The notes beneath the pieces were generated by a model, which did no database searches, had not been told where the DNA came from, and saw nothing but the letters and a program-made list of their open reading frames with translations. From Pseudodesulfovibrio aespoeensis Aspo-2 (GTDB lineage Bacteria > Desulfobacterota > Desulfovibrionia > Desulfovibrionales > Desulfovibrionaceae), in assembly GCF_000176915.2 (NCBI RefSeq), contig NC_014844.1:496001-560000 (forward strand): a stretch of 64,000 bases of DNA, read 5' to 3'. Below, in pieces: positions 1 through 6,130 of this stretch. A program made the translations under genes and the position numbers. Every line of letters begins with the position of its first letter. Within the stretch, counting starts at the first letter, position 1.

Positions 1-41
1 CCTGCAACATCATGTTGGACCTGTCCAACCACACTGAATAG
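1..41 (+). CDS. C-terminal end of an upstream phage gene, probably the tail sheath (partial)
   Basis: Only the last dozen codons are inside the window. The frame beginning at base 3 stays open to a TAG at 39-41 and ends in the peptide MLDLSNHTE. It is followed 11 bases later by the ATG of the tail tube gene, with GGAGG between them. In HP1-like phages the sheath gene lies directly before the tube gene, so sheath is the likely identity. That is inference from gene order, because too little sequence is present to recognise a family. Confidence 0.4.
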   Translation, partial: CNIMLDLSNHTE

Positions 42-52
42 GAGGCCCGGCC

Positions 53-505
53 ATGAACCGGATCAGCGGAAAGAGCTTTGACATCAACATCGGCGACATG
101 CTGGTGCACGTCGACAAGGCGACCCTGTCCATCACCGACAACAGCGCGGTGGCCAAGGATCGCGGCGTGCCCAACGGCCGGGTGCCCGGCGACGTGGAAG
201 CCGCGGGCGAGGTCGAGGTGGACGCCACCGCCCTCAACCTCATCATCGAGGCCGCCAGGAGCGCCGGGTCGTTCCGCGACCTCGATACCTTCGACATCCT
301 CTTCTACGCCAACTCGGGCTCGGGCGAGGAGCTGAAGGTGGAGGCGTTCGGCTGCGCCTTCAAGATCGAAAGCCTGCTCGACATCGACTCCAAGGGCGGA
401 GAGAAGCACATCACCAAGCTGCCCTTTGACGTGACGAGCCCGGACTTCATCCGCATCAACGGCGTCCCGTACCTTTCGGCGTCCGAGACCAAGGACCTCA
501 TCTAG
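53..505 (+). CDS. phage tail tube protein, DUF2597-type
   Basis: A 150-residue protein resembling the DUF2597 family of HP1-like phages, which form the inner tube of a contractile tail. The start has a strong GGAGG ten bases upstream. The sequence alternates polar and beta-prone segments (SGKSFDINIGDMLVHVDKAT near the N-terminus), as tube proteins do, and has no signal peptide or membrane span. It opens the block of late tail genes seen here. The family call is from remembered sequence character and was not checked by a search. Confidence 0.72.
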   Translation: MNRISGKSFDINIGDMLVHVDKATLSITDNSAVAKDRGVPNGRVPGDVEAAGEVEVDATALNLIIEAARSAGSFRDLDTFDILFYANSGSGEELKVEAFGCAFKIESLLDIDSKGGEKHITKLPFDVTSPDFIRINGVPYLSASETKDLI

Positions 506-514
506 GGGATTGCC

Positions 515-715
515 ATGCCCGACTTCTGCGACATGGGACACGAGGCCGAGGAGCTGGCCCGCAAGGCGGCGCTCTCCATGGCCGGGACACGGCGGGCCGA
601 TGCGCCGAGCCGGGAGACGTGCGCCGAGTGTGGCGCGCCCATCCCCGAGCCCCGGCGCGTGGCCGTGCCCGGCGTGACCCTGTGTGTCGCCTGCCAAGCC
701 GCCAAGGAGGAATAA
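515..715 (+). CDS. TraR/DksA-type zinc-finger protein
   Basis: A 66-residue protein whose C-terminal half is the TraR/DksA zinc finger: CAEC at about residues 36-39 and CVAC at about 58-61, a C-x2-C-x18-C-x2-C arrangement. Members without the DksA coiled coil, like this one, are common in P2-like phage tail regions. TraR proteins bind the RNA polymerase secondary channel and mimic DksA with ppGpp. Whether this very short version does so is unknown. Its stop overlaps the next start (TAATG at 713-717), implying translational coupling. Confidence 0.8.
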   Translation: MPDFCDMGHEAEELARKAALSMAGTRRADAPSRETCAECGAPIPEPRRVAVPGVTLCVACQAAKEE

Positions 716-936
716 TGGTCGAGCTGATCGGATATTCGTTCGTTGTGGACCTTTTTTACACGGCTGTGGCCCTGCTGCTGCTCTTTTTCGGCCTCCGCTT
801 GTTGGATGCCAGGAGCGGCCGTCCCTGGACGGACACCATCAGAATAATCAGGAAGGACCCGCATGCAACGGCTCTTTACTATGCTGCTCGCTGGATTGGC
901 GCTTGTCTACTTGTTGGCCTGCTCCTCTCGCGCTGA
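715..936 (+). CDS. small phage membrane protein, candidate holin-class
   Basis: A 73-residue protein with a hydrophobic segment at about residues 8-27 (FVVDLFYTAVALLLLFFGL) and a second at about 57-71 (ARWIGACLLVGLLL). Two membrane spans, a position immediately upstream of the endolysin and overlap with both neighbours fit a holin or other lysis membrane protein. No family is recognised, so holin is inference from topology and context. The start is the ATG overlapping the preceding TAA. Its last 74 bases overlap the endolysin gene in another frame. Confidence 0.6.
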   Translation: MVELIGYSFVVDLFYTAVALLLLFFGLRLLDARSGRPWTDTIRIIRKDPHATALYYAARWIGACLLVGLLLSR

Positions 937-1450
937 CGCCGGACGGTTCCCCACCCGCTACGATGGGCTCATACGGACGGCTGTCCACAGGTGGTGGCCG
1001 CGCCACGAGCTTGCTGGGTGGGAATGGTTCAAGGCGCAGCTCTATCAGGAGAGCCTTCTTTCCCCTGACGCCGTGTCCCCAGTCGGAGCGCGAGGGCTGG
1101 CTCAATTCATGCCCGCCACATGGGCGGAAGTCTGCTCGCAGTTGGGGACGGGGCTTGTTTCGCCACATGTCGCCGAGCACTCCGTCAACGCCGGGGCATA
1201 CTACATGGCGAGGCTTTGGCTCGGGTGGTCATCCCCTCGTCCGGAGGCTGACAGGTGGGATCTGGCCCGGGCCAGCTACAACGCGGGATTCGGCAATATG
1301 CTCAAAGCGCAGAAGAAGTCTGGCGGGGCCATCCTTTACACTGACATCATCGCGGCGCTCCCCAGTGTCACAGGCCACCACGCCAAGGAGACCCAGACCT
1401 ATGTCGAGCGCATCCATCATTGGCACAAAGAAATAAGAGGGGGGCGGTGA
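863..1450 (+). CDS. lytic transglycosylase endolysin (SLT domain)
   Basis: A 195-residue soluble lytic transglycosylase-like enzyme that cleaves the glycan strands of peptidoglycan at lysis. The SLT signature is clear: the catalytic glutamate lies in YQESLLSPDAVSP (about residue 60), followed by GARGLAQFMPATW and the late ASYNAGFGN block. The N-terminus is a secretion signal with a lipobox-like LLAC at about residues 17-20, which is unusual for a phage endolysin and suggests export or membrane tethering before lysis. It ends in TGATG, coupled to the next gene. Confidence 0.85.
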   Translation: MQRLFTMLLAGLALVYLLACSSRADAGRFPTRYDGLIRTAVHRWWPRHELAGWEWFKAQLYQESLLSPDAVSPVGARGLAQFMPATWAEVCSQLGTGLVSPHVAEHSVNAGAYYMARLWLGWSSPRPEADRWDLARASYNAGFGNMLKAQKKSGGAILYTDIIAALPSVTGHHAKETQTYVERIHHWHKEIRGGR

Positions 1451-1869
1451 TGCCTGCATGGGTGTCCGCAATCGTATCTGCCGTGACCGGTCTGTTCTCC
1501 GGGGCTGGCTCTCTCTCCTCGGTCGCCAAGTGGGTGGGCCTAGGCATAGGTACGCTGGCCGTTGTCCTGCTCATCGTTTGGCTCGGGTGGTCCAGATCCA
1601 GCCTCAAGGCTGACCTGGCAGTGGCCCAAGCAGATCTTGCCGCCGTCACCACGGCCTTGGACTCAAACCGTGCCGCCCTCGACGAGCTCAGGGCAGCCGC
1701 CGCGACCCAGGCCACGGCCCTAGCTGAACGGGACAGACAGATTTCGAAGATCAACGCGCAGGCCAAGGAATGGCGGCGCAAGTGGCAGGAGGCTCTCCGC
1801 AATGACAAGACTACTCGTGAATGGGCTGATGGTCCTTTGCCTGACGCTGTGCGCGGCATGCTCCGGTAG
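1450..1869 (+). CDS. putative inner-membrane spanin (Rz-like)
   Basis: A 139-residue protein with one N-terminal membrane segment (about residues 28-46, VGLGIGTLAVVLLIVWLGW) followed by a long alanine- and charge-rich coiled coil. This is the plan of i-spanins, which sit in the inner membrane and link to an outer-membrane lipoprotein for the last lysis step. The start ATG overlaps the endolysin stop. The next gene, a lipoprotein, begins inside its 3' end in another frame, which is the classic Rz/Rz1 arrangement. Spanins are too variable for a sequence-based family call; this rests on topology and context. Confidence 0.65.
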   Translation: MPAWVSAIVSAVTGLFSGAGSLSSVAKWVGLGIGTLAVVLLIVWLGWSRSSLKADLAVAQADLAAVTTALDSNRAALDELRAAAATQATALAERDRQISKINAQAKEWRRKWQEALRNDKTTREWADGPLPDAVRGMLR

Positions 1870-2068
1870 GCCCAAGGTGGTGACTGTGACCGAGGTCGTG
1901 CGCGTGGTCCCACCGGCCCACCTTATGGCGCCGACGCCGCTCCCTAGCTGCGCTTCGGCCTCCACGAATGGCGATCTTTTGCAGTGCGCCCAGGAACGCC
2001 TTGAGGCGCTGCAGCGCGCCAATGCTGACAAGGAAGCCATCGCCAGGACAGTCGAGGTAAGGCCGTGA
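1802..2068 (+). CDS. putative outer-membrane spanin lipoprotein (Rz1-like)
   Basis: An 88-residue protein with a signal peptide ending in the lipobox LCAAC (cysteine about residue 20). A short proline-containing linker and a small charged tail follow. It starts within the preceding spanin gene (68-base overlap, different frame), as Rz1 does with Rz. The predicted role is the outer-membrane half of the spanin complex that fuses inner and outer membranes at lysis. It overlaps the next start at GTGA. Confidence 0.7.
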   Translation: MTRLLVNGLMVLCLTLCAACSGRPKVVTVTEVVRVVPPAHLMAPTPLPSCASASTNGDLLQCAQERLEALQRANADKEAIARTVEVRP

Positions 2069-2277
2069 CTCCGCCCATGGAAGAAAGCGCCCGCGACTTG
2101 CTGGTGCGGATCGACGAGCGGGTCAAGGCCATTCAGATTGACATCAAGGACATCAACGAGACCCGGTCATGTGCGAGTCATGGCGTGAAGATAAGGAACC
2201 TGGAGCGCATGGTGTGGGGATGCCTGGCCGGACTGGCCGGACTCGGCGTCCGCATCATCTACTCCGCAATCAGATAA
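2065..2277 (+). CDS. small phage protein with C-terminal membrane anchor, XhlA-like layout
   Basis: A 70-residue protein: an N-terminal amphipathic helix (LLVRIDERVKAIQIDIKDIN), a conserved-looking HGVKIRNLERM, and a C-terminal hydrophobic span (VWGCLAGLAGLGVRIIYSAI). Coiled coil plus tail anchor resembles the XhlA/holin-accessory group, but no family is certain. The GTG start overlaps the o-spanin stop (GTGA), and an ATG at 2077 is an alternative. It closes the lysis block. Confidence 0.6.
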   Translation: MTPPMEESARDLLVRIDERVKAIQIDIKDINETRSCASHGVKIRNLERMVWGCLAGLAGLGVRIIYSAIR

Positions 2278-2297
2278 CCAACAACGTGGAGGAAACC

Positions 2298-2579
2298 ATG
2301 AATCGGAACATCACCCTGGACATCAACAGCCGCGAGATCGAGTTCAACGTCAACCCGGACGCCTACAACAAATTCATCAACGAGTTTCAGCCGACCAGCA
2401 AGGTCGCGCCCTCGCATGCCTTCCTGATGCGCACCGTGACCGAGGCCAGCAAGCCCGCCCTGCGCGAGCTGCTGGCCATGCCGGGCGCGGCGGTCGAGAT
2501 CGTGGGTGCCCTGGTCGAGGAGTACAAGCCCAACCTGATTATCACCGTGGGAAAGTCGAGCTCGTCGCCGAGCGAATAG
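2298..2579 (+). CDS. phage tail assembly chaperone, short form
   Basis: A 93-residue product started by ATG after a GTGGAGG ribosome site. The sequence (NRNITLDINSREIEFNVNPD at the N-terminus) fits the small tail assembly chaperones of P2/HP1-like phages, which coat the tape measure protein during tail building. The gene precedes the tape measure gene, as expected, although three antisense genes now separate them. Codons 84-86 carry a slippery heptamer that would let a minority of ribosomes make a longer form. The short form ends at TAG 2577-2579. Confidence 0.72.
   Translation: MNRNITLDINSREIEFNVNPDAYNKFINEFQPTSKVAPSHAFLMRTVTEASKPALRELLAMPGAAVEIVGALVEEYKPNLIITVGKSSSSPSE
2549..2555 (+). promoter_or_regulatory. 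programmed -1 frameshift site GGGAAAG
   Basis: GGGAAAG lies in the zero frame as G GGA AAG, the X XXY YYZ arrangement, and is the same heptamer used by the lambda G/GT genes. Slipping back one base gives GGG and AAA in the P and A sites and opens a 62-codon extension. The stop of the zero frame is only eight codons downstream, as is typical of tail chaperone frameshifts. Confidence 0.75.
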
Positions 2580-2743
2580 GCGACAACGCGCTGGCCCAGA
2601 TGCTGGCCCTGCACCACAAGTGGTTCCCCGGCCGCGAGGCGACCGTGCAGACCATGGGCGAGGCCCTGCACCTGGAGACAGACTACTGGGACAAGATGCG
2701 CACGGCCATCACCAACGGGATAGCCAGGGCATTCAAAGGATAG
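2555..2743 (+). CDS. -1 frame extension of the tail assembly chaperone (GT-type fusion)
   Basis: The -1 frame entered at the slippery site reads 62 codons to TAG 2741-2743. It encodes a coherent, non-repetitive sequence (VELVAERIGDNALAQM, then HHKWFPGREATVQTMGEALH). The fusion would be about 148 residues: the first 86 codons of the short form plus this extension. In lambda, P2 and many tailed phages the extended form recruits the tape measure and tube subunits. The frame has no good start of its own, which supports frameshifting rather than a separate gene. Confidence 0.7.
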   Translation, partial: VELVAERIGDNALAQMLALHHKWFPGREATVQTMGEALHLETDYWDKMRTAITNGIARAFKG

Positions 2744-2777
2744 AAAAGGCCCCGGAACGGGGAACCGAACCGGGGCC
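2744..2777 (-). terminator. terminator of antisense cassette, copy 1
   Basis: An eight-base-pair GC stem (2748-2755 with 2770-2777, GGCCCCGG/CCGGGGCC) is followed on the minus strand by TTTT. It lies 23 bases past the stop of the antisense small gene and just after the chaperone extension. The same hairpin with near-identical loop recurs at 7318-7349. Confidence 0.7.
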
Positions 2778-2799
2778 ATAAAGGGACGACAGGATGCGA

Positions 2800-3027
2800 T
2801 CAGAGACAGGCGGTATCAACCAGATCAGGCTTGGGCGCATGCACCAGAGGGTGCAGCGTCACGGCGCAGTCCTCGGCCAGCTTGTAGAGCAGGCGCAGGG
2901 AGCTGGCCATGCCGCCGTCGCCCTCATGGGCCTGGGACTCAAGGTCGGACAGTTCGTCCAGGGTGTGGGCGATGTCCCACAACCGCGCAACGGCTTCTTC
3001 CGGGGTCATTGTGACGGGATGCAACAT
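2800..3027 (-). CDS. small helical protein of the antisense cassette, copy 1
   Basis: A 75-residue acidic, helical protein (MTPEEAVARLWDIAHTLDEL near the start) with no membrane span. An AGGAG six bases before the ATG fixes the start. A paralogue at 7375-7593 matches about 55-60 % by eye, with shared blocks MTPEEA, IAHTLDELS, HEG, LLY, EDCAV and PLVH. The layout loosely recalls small DUF3077-like proteins, but I do not recognise a function. It is read against the tail operon and has its own leader, promoter and terminator, as phage moron genes do. Confidence 0.7.
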   Translation of the reverse strand: MLHPVTMTPEEAVARLWDIAHTLDELSDLESQAHEGDGGMASSLRLLYKLAEDCAVTLHPLVHAPKPDLVDTACL

Positions 3028-3243
3028 AAAGACTCCTGTAGTTTTGATATGACACCCCGCAAAATGCGAAATGCCGGGTGCTATCAACCGCTACAGGAAC
3101 GGCGGGTTTATTCCCCTAAGGTCTTGTATTCGCCCACACCCGGCATCGTAAACTCTGCGCTTTTGCCCCCTCCGTCGGGCGCAAAAAAACCACTTCTTTC
3201 GGGCGTGGCGACCGCCTGTAGCAAAGGTGTTGATAGCACCTGT
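3028..3243 (-). ncRNA. candidate pseudoknotted leader RNA, copy 1
   Basis: Read on the minus strand, the region between the promoter and the small gene can form two interleaved long-range helices. Helix A pairs 3071-3080 with 3137-3146 (ten pairs, ATGCCGGGTG). Helix B pairs 3078-3088 with 3229-3239 (eleven pairs) and continues 3090-3097 with 3215-3222 (eight pairs). The order A-B-A'-B' makes a pseudoknot. A small hairpin, 3190-3193 with 3205-3208, is followed on the minus strand by seven T. GGCG at 3101-3104 can pair with CGCC at 3131-3134 inside helix A. The second copy keeps every helix with different bases. The function is unknown; leader or attenuator is inferred from position. Confidence 0.6.
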
Positions 3244-3249
3244 TCGAAC

Positions 3250-3278
3250 ACATATGGCGAAACCGGGCGCGTTGTCAA
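3250..3278 (-). promoter_or_regulatory. predicted sigma-70 promoter of cassette copy 1
   Basis: On the minus strand, TTGACA (3278-3273) and ATATGT (3255-3250) are separated by 17 bases. Transcription would begin at about 3243, four bases before the first strand of helix B. The -35 lies in the loop of the higBA terminator. Confidence 0.5.
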
Positions 3279-3294
3279 ATTACAACACGCCCGG
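3263..3294 (-). terminator. terminator-like hairpin after higBA
   Basis: An inverted repeat pairs 3263-3269 plus 3271-3275 with 3282-3286 plus 3288-3294, with one mismatch. A short T run follows on the minus strand, 28 bases past the higA stop. Confidence 0.5.
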
Positions 3295-3321
3295 TCGGGA
3301 GAGGGGGTGGCAGGAAATGGG

Positions 3322-3636
3322 CTACGCGTCCGGCGAGGGTGTGGCCTTGTCCTTGGGCACGGCGGCTTTCCAGCCGTCCGTCTCGTGCTCGGCCACCCAG
3401 AGGTCGTGCCTGCCCTGCAAGTTCATCCAGATCTGCGGCGTGGTGCCCAGGCGGCGGGAGAGGCGCAGGGCCATGTCCGGCGTGACCGCGCCCCGCTCGT
3501 TGACGATCTTGGACAGGGTCTTACGGCTGACGCCCAGCTGCTCGGCAAAGGCCTTGACCGACAGGTTCAGCGGCTCGATGCACTCCCGCAGGATAATGCC
3601 TCCGGGATGGACGGGCTTTCTCGTTCTCTCAATCAT
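3322..3636 (-). CDS. higA: HigA-type antitoxin
   Basis: A 104-residue HTH antitoxin of the HigA/VapI family. The start HPGGIILRECIEPLNLSVKA and the helix-turn-helix LGVSRKTLSKIVNERGAVTP (about residues 34-53), followed by ALRLSRRLGTTPQIWMNLQ, are diagnostic. It neutralises HigB and represses the operon. It lies 12 bases after higB with AGGAGG before its ATG. The toxin-first order is typical of higBA. The pair is antisense to the phage tail operon. Confidence 0.9.
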   Translation of the reverse strand: MIERTRKPVHPGGIILRECIEPLNLSVKAFAEQLGVSRKTLSKIVNERGAVTPDMALRLSRRLGTTPQIWMNLQGRHDLWVAEHETDGWKAAVPKDKATPSPDA

Positions 3637-3648
3637 GACGACCTCCTT

Positions 3649-3927
3649 CTAGTGGTAGTCAAGGTAGTTGACGACATACGCACGGCCGTCTTCAAAGTAA
3701 AAAGTCACCCGCCAGTTGCCGGAGACCTTCACGGACCAATGATCTTTCAGCGTGCCGATCAGCGGGTGGAGGTTGAAACCGGGGAGGTTCATTTCCTGGG
3801 CCTCATCGGCGGCATGCAGGAAATCAAGAATTCGCTCCAGCTTGTCGGCATGCTTCGCCTGGATGCCCTTGGTGGTGCCGGTCCTGAAAAACTTTTCCAG
3901 CCCTTTGTGCTTGAAGCTCTTGATCAT
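3649..3927 (-). CDS. higB: HigB-type mRNA interferase toxin (RelE superfamily)
   Basis: A 92-residue RelE/HigB-fold toxin that cleaves mRNA on the ribosome. Family landmarks are FKHKGLEKFF at the N-terminus, LPGFNLHPLIG in the middle and the basic strand pair SVKVSGNWRVTFYFEDG near the C-terminus, with the NYLDYH end. It is first in the operon, followed by higA. An inverted repeat sits in the divergent region before it. Its presence inside the tail gene block would select for retention of the prophage. Confidence 0.9.
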   Translation of the reverse strand: MIKSFKHKGLEKFFRTGTTKGIQAKHADKLERILDFLHAADEAQEMNLPGFNLHPLIGTLKDHWSVKVSGNWRVTFYFEDGRAYVVNYLDYH

Positions 3928-3935
3928 GGGGAAAC

Positions 3936-3954
3936 CGTAACCGCAAGGGTTACG
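3936..3954. promoter_or_regulatory. inverted repeat, likely HigA operator
   Basis: CGTAACC-5-GGTTACG, a perfect seven-base inverted repeat, lies between the divergent higB and tape measure starts, nine bases upstream of the higB ATG. That is where an antitoxin operator would be. Assignment is by position. Confidence 0.5.
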
Positions 3955-3977
3955 CCTGTCAAGGGGAGGTGTGCGGC

Positions 3978-5783
3978 ATGAGCTCCAAACTTGAGAAGCT
4001 GTCCTTTTCCATCAGCCTGCTGGACCGGGTGTCCAAGCCTGTGGCCAAGATTCAGCGGCAGCTCGGCGGGCTGGCCGACAAGGCCCGGTCGTCCTTTGCC
4101 AATATCGCCGCTGGCGGTCTCGGGGTGCTCGGGTCGGGCATGGGCATACAGCAGCTGGTGCAGCCCGCGCTGGATTTCAACCGGGCCATGGGCGAGGTGG
4201 CCTCGCTCGGCGTGGCCGAGGACGTGCTCAAGGGCCTTGGCAAGGAGGCCATCCGCTTTTCCAACCGCTATGGCGTGGCTTCGACCGACTTTGTGCGCTC
4301 GTCGTACGACATCCAGTCGGCCATCTCCGGGCTGGCGGGCAACGAGCTGGCCACCTTCACCTCTGCCTCCAACCTCCTGGCAAAGGCCACCAAGGCCAAC
4401 GCCGCCACCATCACCGACTACATGGGCACCATGTACGGCATCTTCCAGCAGAGCGCGGACAAGATGGGCAAGGCCAAGTGGGTGGAGATGATGGCCGGGC
4501 AGACGGCCACCGCCGTGAACATGTTCAAGACAGACGGAAACAAAATTTCAGCGGCCTTCACCGCCCTGGGGGCAAACGCCACGGCGGCGGGCATAGCGGC
4601 GGAAGAACAGATGGCCGTGCTCGGCAAGTTGTCGCTCACCCTGCAGGGCGGCGCGGCCGGCACCCAGTACAAGGCTTTCCTGGCGGGCGTGGGCAAGGCG
4701 CAGAAGAAGCTCGGCCTGTCCTTTGTCGATTCGCAGGGCAACATGCTCGGCATGCTGGACATCCTGGGCAAGATCAAGGGCAAGTTCGGCGACAAGTTGA
4801 GCGTTGAGAGTCAGGATCTGATCCAACAGGCGTTCGGTTCCAGCGAGGCCGGTTCGCTCATCAACAGCCTGATGAAAGACACTCAAGGACTTGCCGACAG
4901 CATTGACGCCCTGGGCAAGGTCAAGGGCATGGATGCGGCCTCGATGATGGCGGGGACCATGGTGGACTCGTTCCAGCGGTTCTCCGCCGCCGTGACCAAC
5001 ACGCGGATCGCCTTCGGCAATGTCCTGCTGCCCATCCTCAATCCCATCGTGGACAAGTTCTCGCGCGGCCTGGCCGTGATCACGAAATGGACCGACAGGT
5101 TCCCCAACCTCGCGCGGCTCATCGGGCATGTAGCCCTGGGGCTGCTCGGGCTGACCGCCGTGCTCGGCCTCATGGCCATGGCCGGGGGCATCGTCGCCAT
5201 GGTTTTCAGCCCCGTGTTGCTCGTCGCCGCCGGAGTGGTCGCCGCCCTGGCCGGGGTGGTCATCTATTGGGGCAAGCTGAAGGCCCTCTTCCAGAACACG
5301 GCATGGGGGCAGTCAATCCTGCAACTCTTTGACTTCATCCTTCTTCCTGTCCGGGTGGTCATATTCCTCATCGGGCTGCTCATCACCCATTGGGACGCAC
5401 TGAAAAACGCCTTCATGGACACAAACTTCGGCAAGGGGTTCGTCATGCTGCTGGAGAATATCGGCGAGCTGCTGGGCATCATCTGGAACAGCGCGGCCAG
5501 CCTGCTGAACATATTCACGTCCTCGCTGGACTGGTGGTCCAAGGCAACCTCCATGATCCCCGGCTTTGCCAGCTCGGACCCATCGGAGGGCGCGCCCTCG
5601 TCCTCGCCTTCGCTTGATGCGTCCAGGCGGTCATCCGTGGCGCCGGGCGGGGTGACCCAGCACATCTCCAACACCATGGCATCGAGCCGGAACAACCAGC
5701 GCACCATCGGCCAGGTGGTCATCAACTCCGACCAGCCCATGACCAAGTCGGCCATGGACGAGCTGCTCTTCATGGGGGCCTGA
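3978..5783 (+). CDS. phage tail tape measure protein
   Basis: A 601-residue tape measure protein of the TP901/P2 gpT type, which sets tail length. The N-terminal third has the family pattern of glycine/alanine-rich helices (for example SYDIQSAISGLAGNEL and LLAKATKANAATITDYMGTM). A membrane-like block covers about residues 385-430 (VALGLLGLTAVLGLMAMAGG and following) and a second hydrophobic stretch lies near 450-470. The C-terminus is serine-rich, then globular. The ATG at 3978 is nine bases after GGGGAGG and is preferred to the in-frame GTG at 3969. Confidence 0.88.
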   Translation: MSSKLEKLSFSISLLDRVSKPVAKIQRQLGGLADKARSSFANIAAGGLGVLGSGMGIQQLVQPALDFNRAMGEVASLGVAEDVLKGLGKEAIRFSNRYGVASTDFVRSSYDIQSAISGLAGNELATFTSASNLLAKATKANAATITDYMGTMYGIFQQSADKMGKAKWVEMMAGQTATAVNMFKTDGNKISAAFTALGANATAAGIAAEEQMAVLGKLSLTLQGGAAGTQYKAFLAGVGKAQKKLGLSFVDSQGNMLGMLDILGKIKGKFGDKLSVESQDLIQQAFGSSEAGSLINSLMKDTQGLADSIDALGKVKGMDAASMMAGTMVDSFQRFSAAVTNTRIAFGNVLLPILNPIVDKFSRGLAVITKWTDRFPNLARLIGHVALGLLGLTAVLGLMAMAGGIVAMVFSPVLLVAAGVVAALAGVVIYWGKLKALFQNTAWGQSILQLFDFILLPVRVVIFLIGLLITHWDALKNAFMDTNFGKGFVMLLENIGELLGIIWNSAASLLNIFTSSLDWWSKATSMIPGFASSDPSEGAPSSSPSLDASRRSSVAPGGVTQHISNTMASSRNNQRTIGQVVINSDQPMTKSAMDELLFMGA

Positions 5784-5785
5784 AG

Positions 5786-6130
5786 ATGAGTGTGACGATG
5801 GCTGACGGGAAGTATTTCGACCTGCTGATCACCGACGACGACATCACCCTGGATAGGGGCGGGATCCCGGAGCGCTGCCGCGACCGCGACTCCATCGCCC
5901 AGGACATCAAGCACATGATCCGCGAGACAGGCCTGCTCGTGGAGCTGGTGGGCAACCGGGACGCCCGCAAGAAGCAGGAGAACATCATCAGGCTGACCAT
6001 CGCGGTGGACAACGACGAGCGGATCGTGCCCGGCTCCTGCTCCATCCACGAGGTGTCCCTGGGCACCTTCTACCTGGTGGCGGAGACCGCCGAGTTCGGC
6101 CCCATTGATTTCAAGCTGGAGGCTCTATGA
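5786..6130 (+). CDS. phage baseplate-region protein, DUF2590-type
   Basis: A 114-residue protein (KYFDLLITDDDITLDRGGIP near the start) with the character of the DUF2590 family found between tape measure and baseplate J in HP1-like phages. It resembles baseplate wedge proteins in size and position. It starts two bases after the tape measure stop and overlaps gene J by ATGA. Its exact structural role is not established here. Confidence 0.7.
   Translation: MSVTMADGKYFDLLITDDDITLDRGGIPERCRDRDSIAQDIKHMIRETGLLVELVGNRDARKKQENIIRLTIAVDNDERIVPGSCSIHEVSLGTFYLVAETAEFGPIDFKLEAL

Noticed and set aside
3071-3239. HDV-like self-cleaving ribozyme on the plus strand
   Set aside because: The nesting order fits, but helix lengths, the long loop inside helix A and the lack of a conserved catalytic C junction in both copies do not. 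Kept only as a note on topology.
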